Below, piece after piece: positions 31,163 through 40,225 of a DNA stretch of 64,000 nucleotides. Position 1 is the first letter of the stretch; the number at the start of each line of letters is the position of its first letter. Under the pieces are notes generated by a model. The model searched no databases and was not told the DNA's origin. It saw only the letters and a list, made by a program, of their open reading frames with translations. The DNA comes from Poa pratensis (lineage: Eukaryota; Streptophyta; Magnoliopsida; Poales; Poaceae): contig CAMZMU010000041.1 of the NCBI GenBank assembly GCA_947311845.1, forward strand, positions 131,509,840-131,573,839, read 5' to 3'. The translations under genes were made by a program, and so were the position numbers.

Positions 31163-33175
31163 AACCATTTTCCATTTTTCGAGTGCGAAAAATGGGTTTT
31201 TTTGTGAAGCAGCAACCACAAATATGTTGCAAAAATTGGGTCATGCATTTTTTGAGTACACTAGACCATGTTATATTCACAAATAACCAAAGTGTTGGCT
31301 GTGAAAAGGTTTCCATGCTCCTCTTTTGAAAATGACAAATTCCTGCCGATTCAGTGGAAACGGGTAAAATTTGAACTGCAGGTGCATCGTAGTTTAGTCA
31401 TGATTTTTGGGAAAAATCATTTTTAGGTACACAACTACCTATTTCATCAGAGATATACAAAGAGTTTCTCAATATTCAACCCCTAGCTACGAACGGTCGT
31501 GCCCGCCATCTTGACTTCTTCCTGAAACCGGCATAGAAAATTCTACAAAATTGACGAAAAATCAAAATGGTGTAAGACCTTCGCGTGGTGTCATTATATA
31601 TGACCTAGTATCCACCAAAAATAATAGACTTGGAATACCAAAGTTCTGTTGAAAATGTTTTCAAAGGAACGAGCTATCTCCTACGAACATTCTAGGGTTT
31701 CGGGCCAAATGACGGGTGTTTTGGCCACATCCATGGCATAGTTTGCTAAAATGTGCCCATCTTCCACACAAACATGCATATTGGAAGCATGAACAATGTT
31801 TATGGAGGAAGTTTTCATATTTATTAGAAAAAAAAACCATTTTCCATTTTTCGAGTGCGAAAAATGGGTTTTTTTGTGAAGCAGCAACCACAAATATGTT
31901 GCAAAAATTGGGTCATGCATTTTTTGAGTACACTAGACCATGTTATATTCACAAATAACCAAAGTGTTGGCTGTGAAAAGGTTTCCATGCTCCTCTTTTG
32001 AAAATGACAAATTCCTGCCGATTCAGTTGGAAACGGGTAAAATTTGAACTGCAGGTGCATCGTAGTTTAGTCATGATTTTTGGGAAAAATCATTTTTAGG
32101 TACACAACTACCTATTTCATCAGAGATATACAAAGAGTTTCTCAATATTCAACCCCTAGCTACGAACGGTCGTGCCCGCCATCTTGACTTCTTCCTGAAA
32201 CCGGCATAGAAAATTCTACAAAATTGACGAAAAATCAAAATGGTGTAAGACCTTCGCGTGGTGTCATTATATATGACCTAGTATCCACCAAAAATAATAG
32301 ACTTGGAATACCAAAGTTCTGTTGAAAATGTTTTCAAAGGAACGAGCTATCTCCTACGAACATTCTAGGGTTTCGGGCCAAATGACGGGTGTTTTGGCCA
32401 CATCCATGGCATAGTTTGCTAAAATGTGCCCATCTTCCACACAAACATGCATATTGGAAGCATGAACAATGTTTATGGAGGAAGTTTTCATATTTATTAG
32501 AAAAAAAAACCATTTTCCATTTTTCGAGTGCGAAAAATGGGTTTTTTTGTGAAGCAGCAACCACAAATATGTTGCAAAAATTGGGTCATGCATTTTTTGA
32601 GTACACTAGACCATGTTATATTCACAAATAACCAAAGTGTTGGCTGTGAAAAGGTTTCCATGCTCCTCTTTTGAAAATGACAAATTCCTGCCGATTCAGT
32701 TGGAAACGGGTAAAATTTGAACTGCAGGTGCATCGTAGTTTAGTCATGATTTTTGGGAAAAATCATTTTTAGGTACACAACTACCTATTTCATCAGAGAT
32801 ATACAAAGAGTTTCTCAATATTCAACCCCTAGCTACGAACGGTCGTGCCCGCCATCTTGACTTCTTCCTGAAACCGGCATAGAAAATTCTACAAAATTGA
32901 CGAAAAATCAAAATGGTGTAAGACCTTCGCGTGGTGTCATTATATATGACCTAGTATCCACCAAAAATAATAGACTTGGAATACCAAAGTTCTGTTGAAA
33001 ATGTTTTCAAAGGAACGAGCTATCTCCTACGAACATTCTAGGGTTTCGGGCCAAATGACGGGTGTTTTGGCCACATCCATGGCATAGTTTGCTAAAATGT
33101 GCCCATCTTCCACACAAACATGCATATTGGAAGCATGAACAATGTTTATGGAGGAAGTTTTCATATTTATTAGAA
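31163..33175. repeat. Tandem array: three copies of a 673-bp unit
   Basis: Copies lie at 31163-31834 (672 bp, one base shorter), 31835-32507 and 32508-33175 (end clipped). By eye they are almost identical, so the amplification is recent. Each has short frames on both strands but no recognised protein. The unit contains a palindrome CATTTTTCGAGTGCGAAAAATG. Confidence 0.95.
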
Positions 33176-33195
33176 ATTATAGCCACTAGTCTACA

Positions 33196-33745
33196 TCTTT
33201 ATTTAATCCATAATACATCACAAATAATGTAACTAACTTGAGGAGGATAAGGAACCATCACTGGGGCAATACTCACATGAGGAGGATCCCTATAAAGTGT
33301 ATACCACATATTGTCATGCACCGCTTGCGTATCCAACCTAACCAGGTAGCGACGGACATGCTCGTCCTCCTCTCTGATACGGCGACGCACCTCCACCTCA
33401 GGGGCCGGCGGCCTCTACACCGAGGCTGGCCCACGCGACGGCCACCAAACAAGATCCGGGTCGACGACGTCACCCGGATTCCTCACCAAACTGCGCGTCC
33501 CGGAAGAAACCTCCCAGTGCCACCCCGGCGGAGCCCAGTCCCGGACATTGCCCGTGTCCAACAAATGGCCGGTTGTCATCATCGATTCCCGCCGAGATCT
33601 GAAAAAATGAGTGGGGAATTTGATCAAACAACTAAGGTGCGTGCAACCTAGGTACGTAGGGGAGGGAGAGGGCAGCACCTTGGCATGGCGGACGGCACAC
33701 GCGGTGGTGACGCCACGGGAGAGTGATGAGGGATCAGATATAGTG
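33196..33745 (-). pseudogene. Degenerate CACTA-carried gene, unknown function
   Basis: On the minus strand an acceptor (TTTTTTCAG) precedes an exon from about 33600. It reads RDWAPPGWHWE, VRNPGDVVDPDLVWWPSR, then an in-frame TAG (about 33413), and resumes in the same frame with EVEVRRRIREEDEHVRRYL, VRLDTQAVHDNMWYTLYRDP and a stop near 33199. Apart from that single stop the frame is coding-like. A possible first exon with ATG lies at about 33685, and a weak TATA (CTATATCTG) at about 33737. I do not recognise the family. It points away from the hairpin array, so both could share a divergent promoter. Confidence 0.5.
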
Positions 33746-33773
33746 AGAAATGGGCTTCTGAGCTGTAGTATGC

Positions 33774-34483
33774 CCAATCAGGAAGAAGCACACGGATCGT
33801 GTGTTTCCTCCCAGTGCTTCTGAGCCGTTGGATCAGCGGTGTGTTTCTTTCGCTTGATCCAACGGCTCCCAAGCTCTCGAAGGAAACACACGATCCGCGT
33901 ACTTGTTCCTGATTGGCTAGCTGGAGGGAGTCACTCGAAAGGGCTTGTGAGCTGTAGTATGCCCAATCAGGAAGAAGCACACGGATCGTGTGTTTCCTCC
34001 CAGCGCTTCTGAGCCGTTGGATCAGCGGTGTGTTTCTTTCGCTTGATCCAACGGCTCCCAAGCTCTCGAAGGAAACACACGATCCACGTACTTGTTCCTG
34101 ATTGGCTAGCTGGAGGGAGTCACTCGAAAGGGCTTGTGAGCTGTAGTATGCCCAATCAGGAAGAAGCACACGGATCGTGTGTTTCCTCCCAGCGCTTCTG
34201 AGCCGTTGGATCAGCGGTGTGTTTCTTTCGCTTGATCCAACGACTCCCAAGCTCTCGAAGGAAACACACGATCCGCGTACTTGTTCCTGATTGGCTAGCT
34301 GGAGGGAGTCACTCGAAAGGGCTTGTGAGCTGTAGTATGCCCAATCAGGAAGAAGCACACGGATCGTGTGTTTCCTCCCAGCGCTTCTGAGCCGTTGGAT
34401 CAGCGGTGTGTTTCTTTCGCTTGATCCAACGGCTCCCAAGCTCTCGAAGAAAACACACAATCCGCGTACTTGTTCCTGATTGG
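33774..34483. repeat. Array of four tandem long hairpins (189-bp period)
   Basis: Units start at 33774, 33963, 34152 and 34341. In unit 1, the arms 33774-33835 and 33855-33916 are 62 bases each and pair at 54 of 62 positions before counting G:U, around a 19-base loop; 46-base spacers separate units. Each arm begins CCAATCAGGAA and contains GGATCGTGTGTTTCC. The units are nearly identical to one another. A long minus-strand frame across the array simply reflects the repeat length being a multiple of three. Confidence 0.9.
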
Positions 34484-34520
34484 CTAGCTGAAGGGAGTCA
34501 CTCGAAAGGGCTTGCGACCC

Positions 34521-34528
34521 TATATATA
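34521..34528 (+). promoter_or_regulatory. TATA box downstream of the hairpin array
   Basis: TATATATA in the context CGACCCTATATATAGCCC, 38 bases after the last hairpin arm. An expected start near 34555 would transcribe both small stem-loops at 34606-34672 and 34773-34838. Confidence 0.6.
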
Positions 34529-34605
34529 GCCCACCTCCTCAGACAGGTTACTCACTCACACAAAACATTCCAGCGTCACTCGGAGAGGCATCTTTGGGCA
34601 ACCAG

Positions 34606-34672
34606 CGGCAAGACGTCTCTGATGACCTGTGACCGTTCCAAACGGTTGCAGATCATCAGAGATGTCTTGCCG
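34606..34672 (+). ncRNA. Candidate stem-loop RNA 1, miRNA-like
   Basis: Arms CGGCAAGACGTCTCTGATGA and TCATCAGAGATGTCTTGCCG pair over 20 bases with one G:U. Beyond one mismatch, CTG/CAG and ACCGTT/AACGGT extend the stem to about 31 positions with a 3-base loop. It lies about 50 bases after the predicted transcription start. Two further copies of the 3' arm follow directly. No expression evidence is available here. Confidence 0.45.
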
Positions 34673-34738
34673 TACGGTTGTAGAATATCAGAGATGTCTT
34701 GCCGGACGGTTGTAATCATCAGAGATGTCTTGCCGGAT
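34645..34738 (+). repeat. Three tandem copies of the stem-loop 3' arm
   Basis: Units of 31-32 bp read GGTTG(C/T)A...ATCAGAGATGTCTTGCCG. The single 5' arm could pair with any of the three, giving alternative hairpins. Confidence 0.8.
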
Positions 34739-34772
34739 CGAAGTGACCCTCAAACACAAAACATTCGGGTTC

Positions 34773-34838
34773 CCTAGCTATGCCCGACACTGAATGCAAC
34801 GACATTCGACCGTGAATCAGTGTCGGGCTGTAGCTAGG
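34773..34838 (+). ncRNA. Candidate stem-loop RNA 2, miRNA-like
   Basis: Arms CCTAGCTATGCCCGACACTG(A) and (T)CAGTGTCGGGCTGTAGCTAG(G) pair over about 21 bases with a single small internal irregularity, around a 23-base loop. Position, length and near-perfect pairing resemble plant miRNA or young hairpin loci. No expression evidence. Confidence 0.4.
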
Positions 34839-34859
34839 AGACACCGTGTGTTTTGTTGC

Positions 34860-34971
34860 CCAATCAGGAAGAAGCACACGGATCGTGTGTTTCTTTCGAG
34901 CGCTTGTGAGCCGTTGGATCCAGAAGAAGCACACGGATCGTGTGTTTCCTTCGTGTGCTTCTGAGCCGTTT
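34860..34971 (+). repeat. Unpaired hairpin-arm copies upstream of the 155-aa gene
   Basis: 34860-34920 is a full copy of the 62-base 5' arm of the hairpin array, and 34921-34971 a second, shorter one. Neither has a facing partner arm. They sit directly upstream of the E2F-type sites and TATA of the next gene. Confidence 0.85.
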
Positions 34972-35020
34972 CCCGCCCAAATATTTCCCGCCACCGTTTC
35001 CCGCCCAAATATTTCCCGCC
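34969..35020 (+). promoter_or_regulatory. Four E2F-type sites, TTTCCCGCC
   Basis: Perfect TTTCCCGCC occurs at 34969-34977, 34984-34992, 34997-35005 and 35012-35020, as a duplicated 28-bp block holding two sites each. TTTCCCGC matches the plant E2F/DP consensus. The sites end 11 bp before the TATA box. Confidence 0.8.
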
Positions 35021-35031
35021 ACCGGTAGTTC

Positions 35032-35037
35032 TATATA
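35032..35037 (+). promoter_or_regulatory. TATA box of the 155-aa gene
   Basis: TATATA in the context GTTCTATATAACCC, 47 bases before the ATG at 35079. An expected start at about 35062 makes that ATG the first in the message. Confidence 0.7.
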
Positions 35038-35078
35038 ACCCAGTCGAAGGTAGGCATGGTACTCACTTGAGCGCAAGC

Positions 35079-35546
35079 ATGGTGTGTATTGGTCCTTGCG
35101 AGAAGTGTGTGTCTGGGTTTCACATTTCCGCATCCGAGCATCTCGCTAGGCTGTCAAGCAATTTGAAGGTAGATGGTAGGGTAGTTCCAATTGAAGAAAT
35201 TTTGCACACTGAGAGTCATCTCGCTTCACTCGGGGCGAAGCTATGCCGCGATGGGTTTCCGTATAGAACCCCGCTCCAAATTCGTGCAGAAATGCTCAGG
35301 CTTGCAGATAAGTTTGACAGGAAAGTTACGAATAGTCCGTTCTACCGAACTGAAGCTGACCGTAATTCGTACGGTCGTTCCTGTCTCTGGGTAGTTGACA
35401 GCGATGATGACGACGATTTCATGCCGTCGTCAAAGGAAAGGAGGGTTGAAGCACTGAGCAAGAAGGCTGAAGCTTCGTCCAAGGGCAAAGGCAAGAAGGC
35501 AGAATCTTCGTCAAAGGGCAAGGGTGGCAGCACACGCACGGCATAG
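35079..35546 (+). CDS. 155-aa protein of unknown function, E2F-type promoter
   Basis: The start is the ATG at 35079, the first after the predicted transcription start; the open frame extends a few codons upstream without another ATG. The protein begins MVCIGPCEKCVSGFHISASE with three closely spaced cysteines (3, 7, 10). Residues 15-100 look globular and mainly helical (IEEILHTESHLASLGAKLC, LQIRAEMLRLADKFDRKV). An acidic DSDDDDDF patch follows near 107-114. The tail is Lys/Ser-rich with repeated SSKGKG, like a nuclear or nucleic-acid-binding tail. I do not recognise a family. Intact frame, compact promoter and position inside a CACTA element suggest a cargo or helper gene. Confidence 0.65.
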   Translation: MVCIGPCEKCVSGFHISASEHLARLSSNLKVDGRVVPIEEILHTESHLASLGAKLCRDGFPYRTPLQIRAEMLRLADKFDRKVTNSPFYRTEADRNSYGRSCLWVVDSDDDDDFMPSSKERRVEALSKKAEASSKGKGKKAESSSKGKGGSTRTA

Positions 35547-36215
35547 GGTGGAGAAATTTGTTAGTTGTTCGTGATTGTTGTAATTTGTTCTACATGCATG
35601 TTTACTTGTTTCTTAGTCAATTATGTATCGGCGGTTCAAGAATGTTCTCTGTGTAATTTATGTTGTCACTGTAATTTGCATGGTTTGTTTAATATCAATG
35701 CGAAAAGTAGTTCAAAGGGGGTAGAAAAGTAGTCGAAAGGCCGGTCACACCTCGGAGTCCCGAGATCAACAGAATCTTGGGCACACTAAAATCTTGCAAA
35801 CTTACACTAAAACCATGCGGAAGCAAAAATTCCTAACGTTTTCGTCTACCCCCATAGACGTGCGTCGAAAGGGGGTAGCCCAGTGGACTTTTTTGCTTGG
35901 CTGTGTTAGGTTAGGCCATGGGAAGGTGACAAACATCAACATTAACAAATTGCAAGAGATTGTTGACAAGGGAGACTGTTTGACCTATAGAGATGAAATC
36001 CTCTCATCTTGGTCTTCTTATTGACCCAAAGAGCGACTCCTCGGTGTCAAAAGTAGTTCAACAACTTGGTTTTGTGGGTCTGCAGCTCTACCGTGAGGGA
36101 AAATTCTACTCAAGCCAACTTGTGAAGGATTGTTTCTCAAATTTTGTGAATAGACACCCACCAATTGGACGACGCAATAGACACCCATCTATGTACATAA
36201 AAATGAATAAAAATG
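35547..36215. other. 3' region of the 155-aa gene, then unidentified
   Basis: An AT-rich trailer is followed at 35800-36180 by plus-strand pieces with protein-like composition in different frames (GVAQWTFLLGCVRLGHGKV, QLGFVGLQLYREGKFYSSQL). I could not assign a domain. Confidence 0.35.
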
Positions 36216-36445
36216 GTAGACGCCTGTGCCGACGGCTTTGCCGTCGGCACAGAGTGCCGTCGACGTCACCTCATATGCTGTGCCGACGGCCTCCTGTGTC
36301 CCGACGGTGGCCGTCGGGAAAGAATGTCTGTGCCGACGGCCGTTTCTGTGCCGACGGACTTGTCGACGGCTGGTCCTGGTTCGCCCCTGTGCCGACGGCC
36401 CCGATAAATAGCCGTCGGCACATATAATGGCCGTCGGCACAGTTC
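36216..36445. promoter_or_regulatory. Right subterminal motif cluster of CACTA
   Basis: About eight copies of GCCGACGG or its complement in 230 bp, mostly as TGTGCCGACGGC, mirroring the left end but with fewer copies. Confidence 0.85.
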
Positions 36446-36463
36446 GCCATTCCTGTAGTGACA

Positions 36464-36879
36464 GTTCATAGTTGGCATACTTTCTTTTGCATATAGTTTG
36501 CAGTAGATGCTTATTAACTCTCATCTCTCACTTTTTTTCTTCAGGTTAATTAACAGCACAAGAGGTTGATCATCATCACAAGAAATAGTACTGGATGCTC
36601 CATGGACTGATGAATGCACTGCCATTGTCTTAGACATATTTTTATGCTTTGTTAGTCTTAGACATACTTATGCACTATTGTTGTCCGTTTGTGACATTTA
36701 TGGTCTTGTGTACTGGATAATTATTTCATTTTCAATGTGACTTGTGGATGGATCATGCTTTATAAAGAAAATGTGATATTTCACTTATGTACAATATCTT
36801 CTTTAAGTGTCAAATTTGATTGAATTCTGCGTCTGAGATGACATACTGCGGTAAAAAGGGAGGGGTTTTTGTGTCCATT
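36464..36879. other. Interior of the inverted-repeat element, right of CACTA
   Basis: AT-rich, UTR- or intron-like. It starts with the duplicated target ACA. No frame is recognisable. Confidence 0.4.
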
Positions 36880-37354
36880 CCGAAATGCTATAAAAGCTCC
36901 AGCCAAAATTCTACAGTAATTATATGTAGTTCATACTTAATTCTGGTCAAACATCAGTGTAGAGCAGATAGGTATAAGAGATGTCTACCTTGATAAGCAC
37001 ACAGTCACTAAGAGGCTTCATGTCTTTCAAATCATCTCTCTCGAAAATACCTAATATATCATCTTCTTTGAAAATTATATGGTCTCTACCATTCAGCTTA
37101 ACCTCTGTTCCAGCATACTTTGAAAATACCTAAGTCAGGGTACGGCACGCCCCAGGCCAGGGCGCCGTGGTCAGTAGAACGGCGCCCCGGCCCGGGGCGC
37201 CGTGCTTGTGACCTGTGGGTCCTGCTACTCCGACGTGGCAGGGTAAATGGCGCCCCGGGCTGGGGCGTTGCGCAGTCTAGCACGGCGCCCCATGGGCGGG
37301 CGCCGTGAAAAAAGGGTTAGATCATGAATTGATTTGAATTTGAGTTCATTTTGT
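36880..37354 (-). repeat. Long inverted repeat, right arm
   Basis: Partner of 25846-26298. The GC-rich GGCGCC part is about 20 bp longer here; the exon part is identical. The arm ends at ACAAAATGAACTC on the minus strand, beyond which the flanks differ. I could not find a TSD. Confidence 0.85.
36989..37129 (-). pseudogene. Captured exon of plastid co-chaperonin Cpn20 (right copy)
   Basis: An exact inverted copy of the 141-bp exon at 26049-26189, with the same acceptor and donor dinucleotides on the minus strand. No adjacent Cpn20 exon is present on this side either. Confidence 0.85.
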
Positions 37355-39180
37355 GAAATAAATTCAAAAAAGAGTCAAATTTGTCAAATTTGCCCACTGC
37401 CGGGGACATGGTGGAGAGACTGAGCTCAGACTGCAACGCTGCAACTGCTATACGCAACGCACCGCAAACGTTGCATGCATGCAACTCGTCACCGCCATCT
37501 TGCTTAACATGCTACCGGGCATTTAGGCATGGAGGTTCACCGACGTACACCTCATCCAAGCCACGCGCGCCGTCACAATTTCGTGTCTCCAGTGCAACCA
37601 CGTGTCTGGTCCGACAAGGTGCTCGCCGCTGAGTGTCGAGCTGCCGCAACCCCCGCTCCAGATTATCAGCGGAGTCGACGCAAACTCCAAACACCGTCGA
37701 GAGATATCAGGTCATCGTCTGCCTCACACCCCTATTAATTTACAGCCACCACTCTCAGCTCCCAAATTTAAAATCACCTTCCCCACACCTCAAACTCCAT
37801 GGCAACGGCGGGGGCTTTTTCACCGACTCCACTGACGAGCAGTGCAGCGGCAAGCCTACTCCTTACTCTTTCCCCAACTGTGTTCCGCATCATTTCACAA
37901 ATTCGGTTGCTGTAAGAACTCTCTAACTTTTGATCTTGTACCTTATAGTTGTGAGCATGTGATAGATTTGAATGGATTCACTGATATTCTGTAAGTATGT
38001 GGTTGATTCTTATTCATGTTGCAGGTAACAAAATACCGAACATTTGCATTAGCCTTACCCAGAATCAAGAAATGCAGCAACCAAAATGTTGTGGTCTGCC
38101 TCTATCCTCGTGCAAGAAAATGAGATGTTGGCAACCAAACAACATGCTCAACATGGACCAGAGCCACGTTTTGCCAGACCAAATCCTAGTGGGGCAATGC
38201 TTCAAGGAGCTCAAAAATGGGTCCAGGCAACCAATCACGTCCAAATTAGAGTCGAATGCAGGATGTACTCGTCGATGTTGTGGGCTGCAGGGAGGAATGG
38301 TGCAGTAGTTGAGCTATTGTGGGCACCGGCCTTTCATGCGATCTGTGAGGTTGGCCAACCACCTGATTGGTTATGGTCATGTAAATCTGGTGTTTGATGT
38401 ATTGTTAAGCTTTGAAATACTTAATTTATGCGGTGTTGTCTAGTTCGTTTTGGGCTTACCAAGACCAGATCGCTGTTGGGAATTTAATATTTTTCCTTGT
38501 TTAGTTTGGCACTCGACGTTGGCCTTCTTTTACATTTAGCTTCATTTTTGCCATAATAATAGGAAAAAAAAACCCTTTTGGCACTTAATGGTTTGCCTTT
38601 ATGAGCATCTAGGAAAAATCTATCCACCCGGATGCCTGTTTAGAACGGGGTACGCTGCCTTCTATGGGATTTCTGATGCTGCATACATTTGCTCGGGATG
38701 CTGCAAACTATGTGGGGTGCTTTTGCTACAAACATAAGAACAGTATGTTGCGGGACTGAGTGTGATGCGGTGTTTCTCAGGCAACGCTGGGTCCACGCTG
38801 CATGCGTGCAGTGATCATTTTAGGTGTTTTCCTGAGACCAAAATGGTTCTACGACACATAGAAAAGAACTGTAAGTGCCAAGGGGCACGACGCCGATCTT
38901 GGTTCGGCGCTGAAAAAAGTTGATGCCAACCTGTAATGTTAGACGCGCGCCGACCTATATCCAGATTTAGAATTGCGCTATATGATGCATTTGTTCAACC
39001 CAGGAGCCGGATTTGGCAAATATCACACATCGCCCTACAATGTCCTTCTTTTAATTGTGCTAGTGTTAATAAAAAATGTTACAGATATAGCGAAGATTTC
39101 AGAAAAGGGAAAACACATTTGGGATGCTCCTCGACGTGCCATATTTTCCCCTATCTCTATATGTAGGCTGCAACCCTAAC
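37355..39180. other. No recognised gene; possible first exon at 37800
   Basis: An ATG at 37800 opens 38 codons rich in Ala, Ser, Thr and Leu (MATAGAFSPTPLTSSAAA), resembling a plastid transit peptide. It is followed by GTAAG (37911) and a TTGCAG acceptor at about 38023. The next exon does not continue an open frame, so a gene model is not supported. The rest holds nothing I recognise. Confidence 0.25.
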
Positions 39181-40225
39181 TCAAAAAAACTTTTGGTGGG
39201 AACCTAACCACCGCGGTGAAACTTCCCGCCGCCGCCCAACGCCAGTTCTGGCTGGTTCTAGCTGTCGCACATCGCCGCCGCAACTCCGTTGACTGCCCCT
39301 AGTCCCGCCCCTAGCCCTGTCGCCACCCCACTGCTCGGGACGTCTGCCACAACCCCGTGACCAAGCCGAATCTTGGGATGTTGTCACCCGAATCCACTGA
39401 TTTTCCTCGCCCTGCCATCGCCCGGGATGGTCGTTGTGGCACCGTCGCCGCCAACCGATTTTGATTCGCGACAATCGGCGAGCCGTTGCTCCTTGTCGAT
39501 CTCTCGGCGCCTCCCCTCTGGCCCATGCTCCACCCTCACTGCCTTTTCTCGGCATCCAACCAACTCCGCGGGCAAAAATCGAGCTTGGCGCCCGACGTCA
39601 GATTCGCCTCCCTACCTCTCCACCGTTGGATCTATTGTTTTCAAATTATAGCGTACTAGTTTTAAGGCAGCATAAACTTTCTGGTGCCAAACACCTTCTC
39701 TCCCCTATCCTAAGACGATTTTTATGTCACCAACTTCTACATACTGTTGGGTGCTCTTATGATGCTTTGACGAGACGAGCTCCTCGCCTTCCCAATCCTT
39801 TGTGGGTAAAAGAAATCGTTTTGCATCCTTTGTCCTTTCGCCTCCCAAAGGCAAGGAGAATAACCAGTGCTCCTCGCCTTCCCAATCCTTTTGTGGGTAA
39901 AAGAAATCGTTTTGCATCCTTTGTCTTTTCGCCTCCAAGAGGGCACCTACTAGAGTCACATGCACTGGTTATTCTCCTTGCCTATGACTCTTCTTCAGTC
40001 TTGAGAGCGCTGTTCACTCCCCCTCTGCATCTTCAATGACCACACGTGGGATCTAAACTTTTCTACCTCTCCCTCTTCAATACGGTAAGTTCCATAAAAA
40101 TACAGGGCTCCTTTTTTTTACACTTTCTGTTAGCAACAATTTCTTCAACTTCTTTGTTGATGAAGAATTTTTCTTCAACTTGTAATAGGCACATCTGTTT
40201 TCGGGTGTAGATCCGTGGTTAGAAG
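39181..40225. other. Upstream region of the B3 gene, with a 90-bp duplication
   Basis: GC-rich to 39600, possibly promoter or leader. At 39778-39957 a 90-bp unit (CTCCTCGCCTTCCCAATCC...) is tandemly duplicated. GGCAAGGAGAATAACCAGTG and its complement at about 39960-39983 can form a hairpin around one copy. A possible leader intron runs from GTAAGT (40084) to an acceptor near 40189. Confidence 0.4.

Larger units (their letters stand above)
26780..36460. mobile_element. CACTA (En/Spm-type) transposon, 9681 bp
   Basis: It starts CACTACAGGAATGG and ends CCATTCCTGTAGTG, exact inverted ends, with a 3-bp TSD ACA at 26777-26779 and 36461-36463. Both subterminal regions are packed with the 12-bp motif TGTGCCGACGGC in both orientations. 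It carries a TNPA-like gene on the minus strand, a 673-bp triplication, a degenerate minus-strand gene, a hairpin array and a small plus-strand gene. No TNPD-type transposase with DDE motifs was seen, so transposition would need a helper. Confidence 0.95.

Noticed and set aside
31661..32733. Repeated 76-80-codon frames in the 673-bp array
   Set aside because: They occur on both strands, have no domain, and are duplicated only because the DNA is; no sign of coding constraint.
33648..34460. A 270-codon minus-strand frame with 63-residue repeats
   Set aside because: It exists only because the 189-bp hairpin unit is divisible by three. Composition is not protein-like, and there is no start or domain.
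37800..38400. A plastid-targeted protein gene starting at the ATG at 37800
   Set aside because: The exon after the GTAAG...TTGCAG intron gives no continuing open frame in the required phase; noted only as a possible exon.
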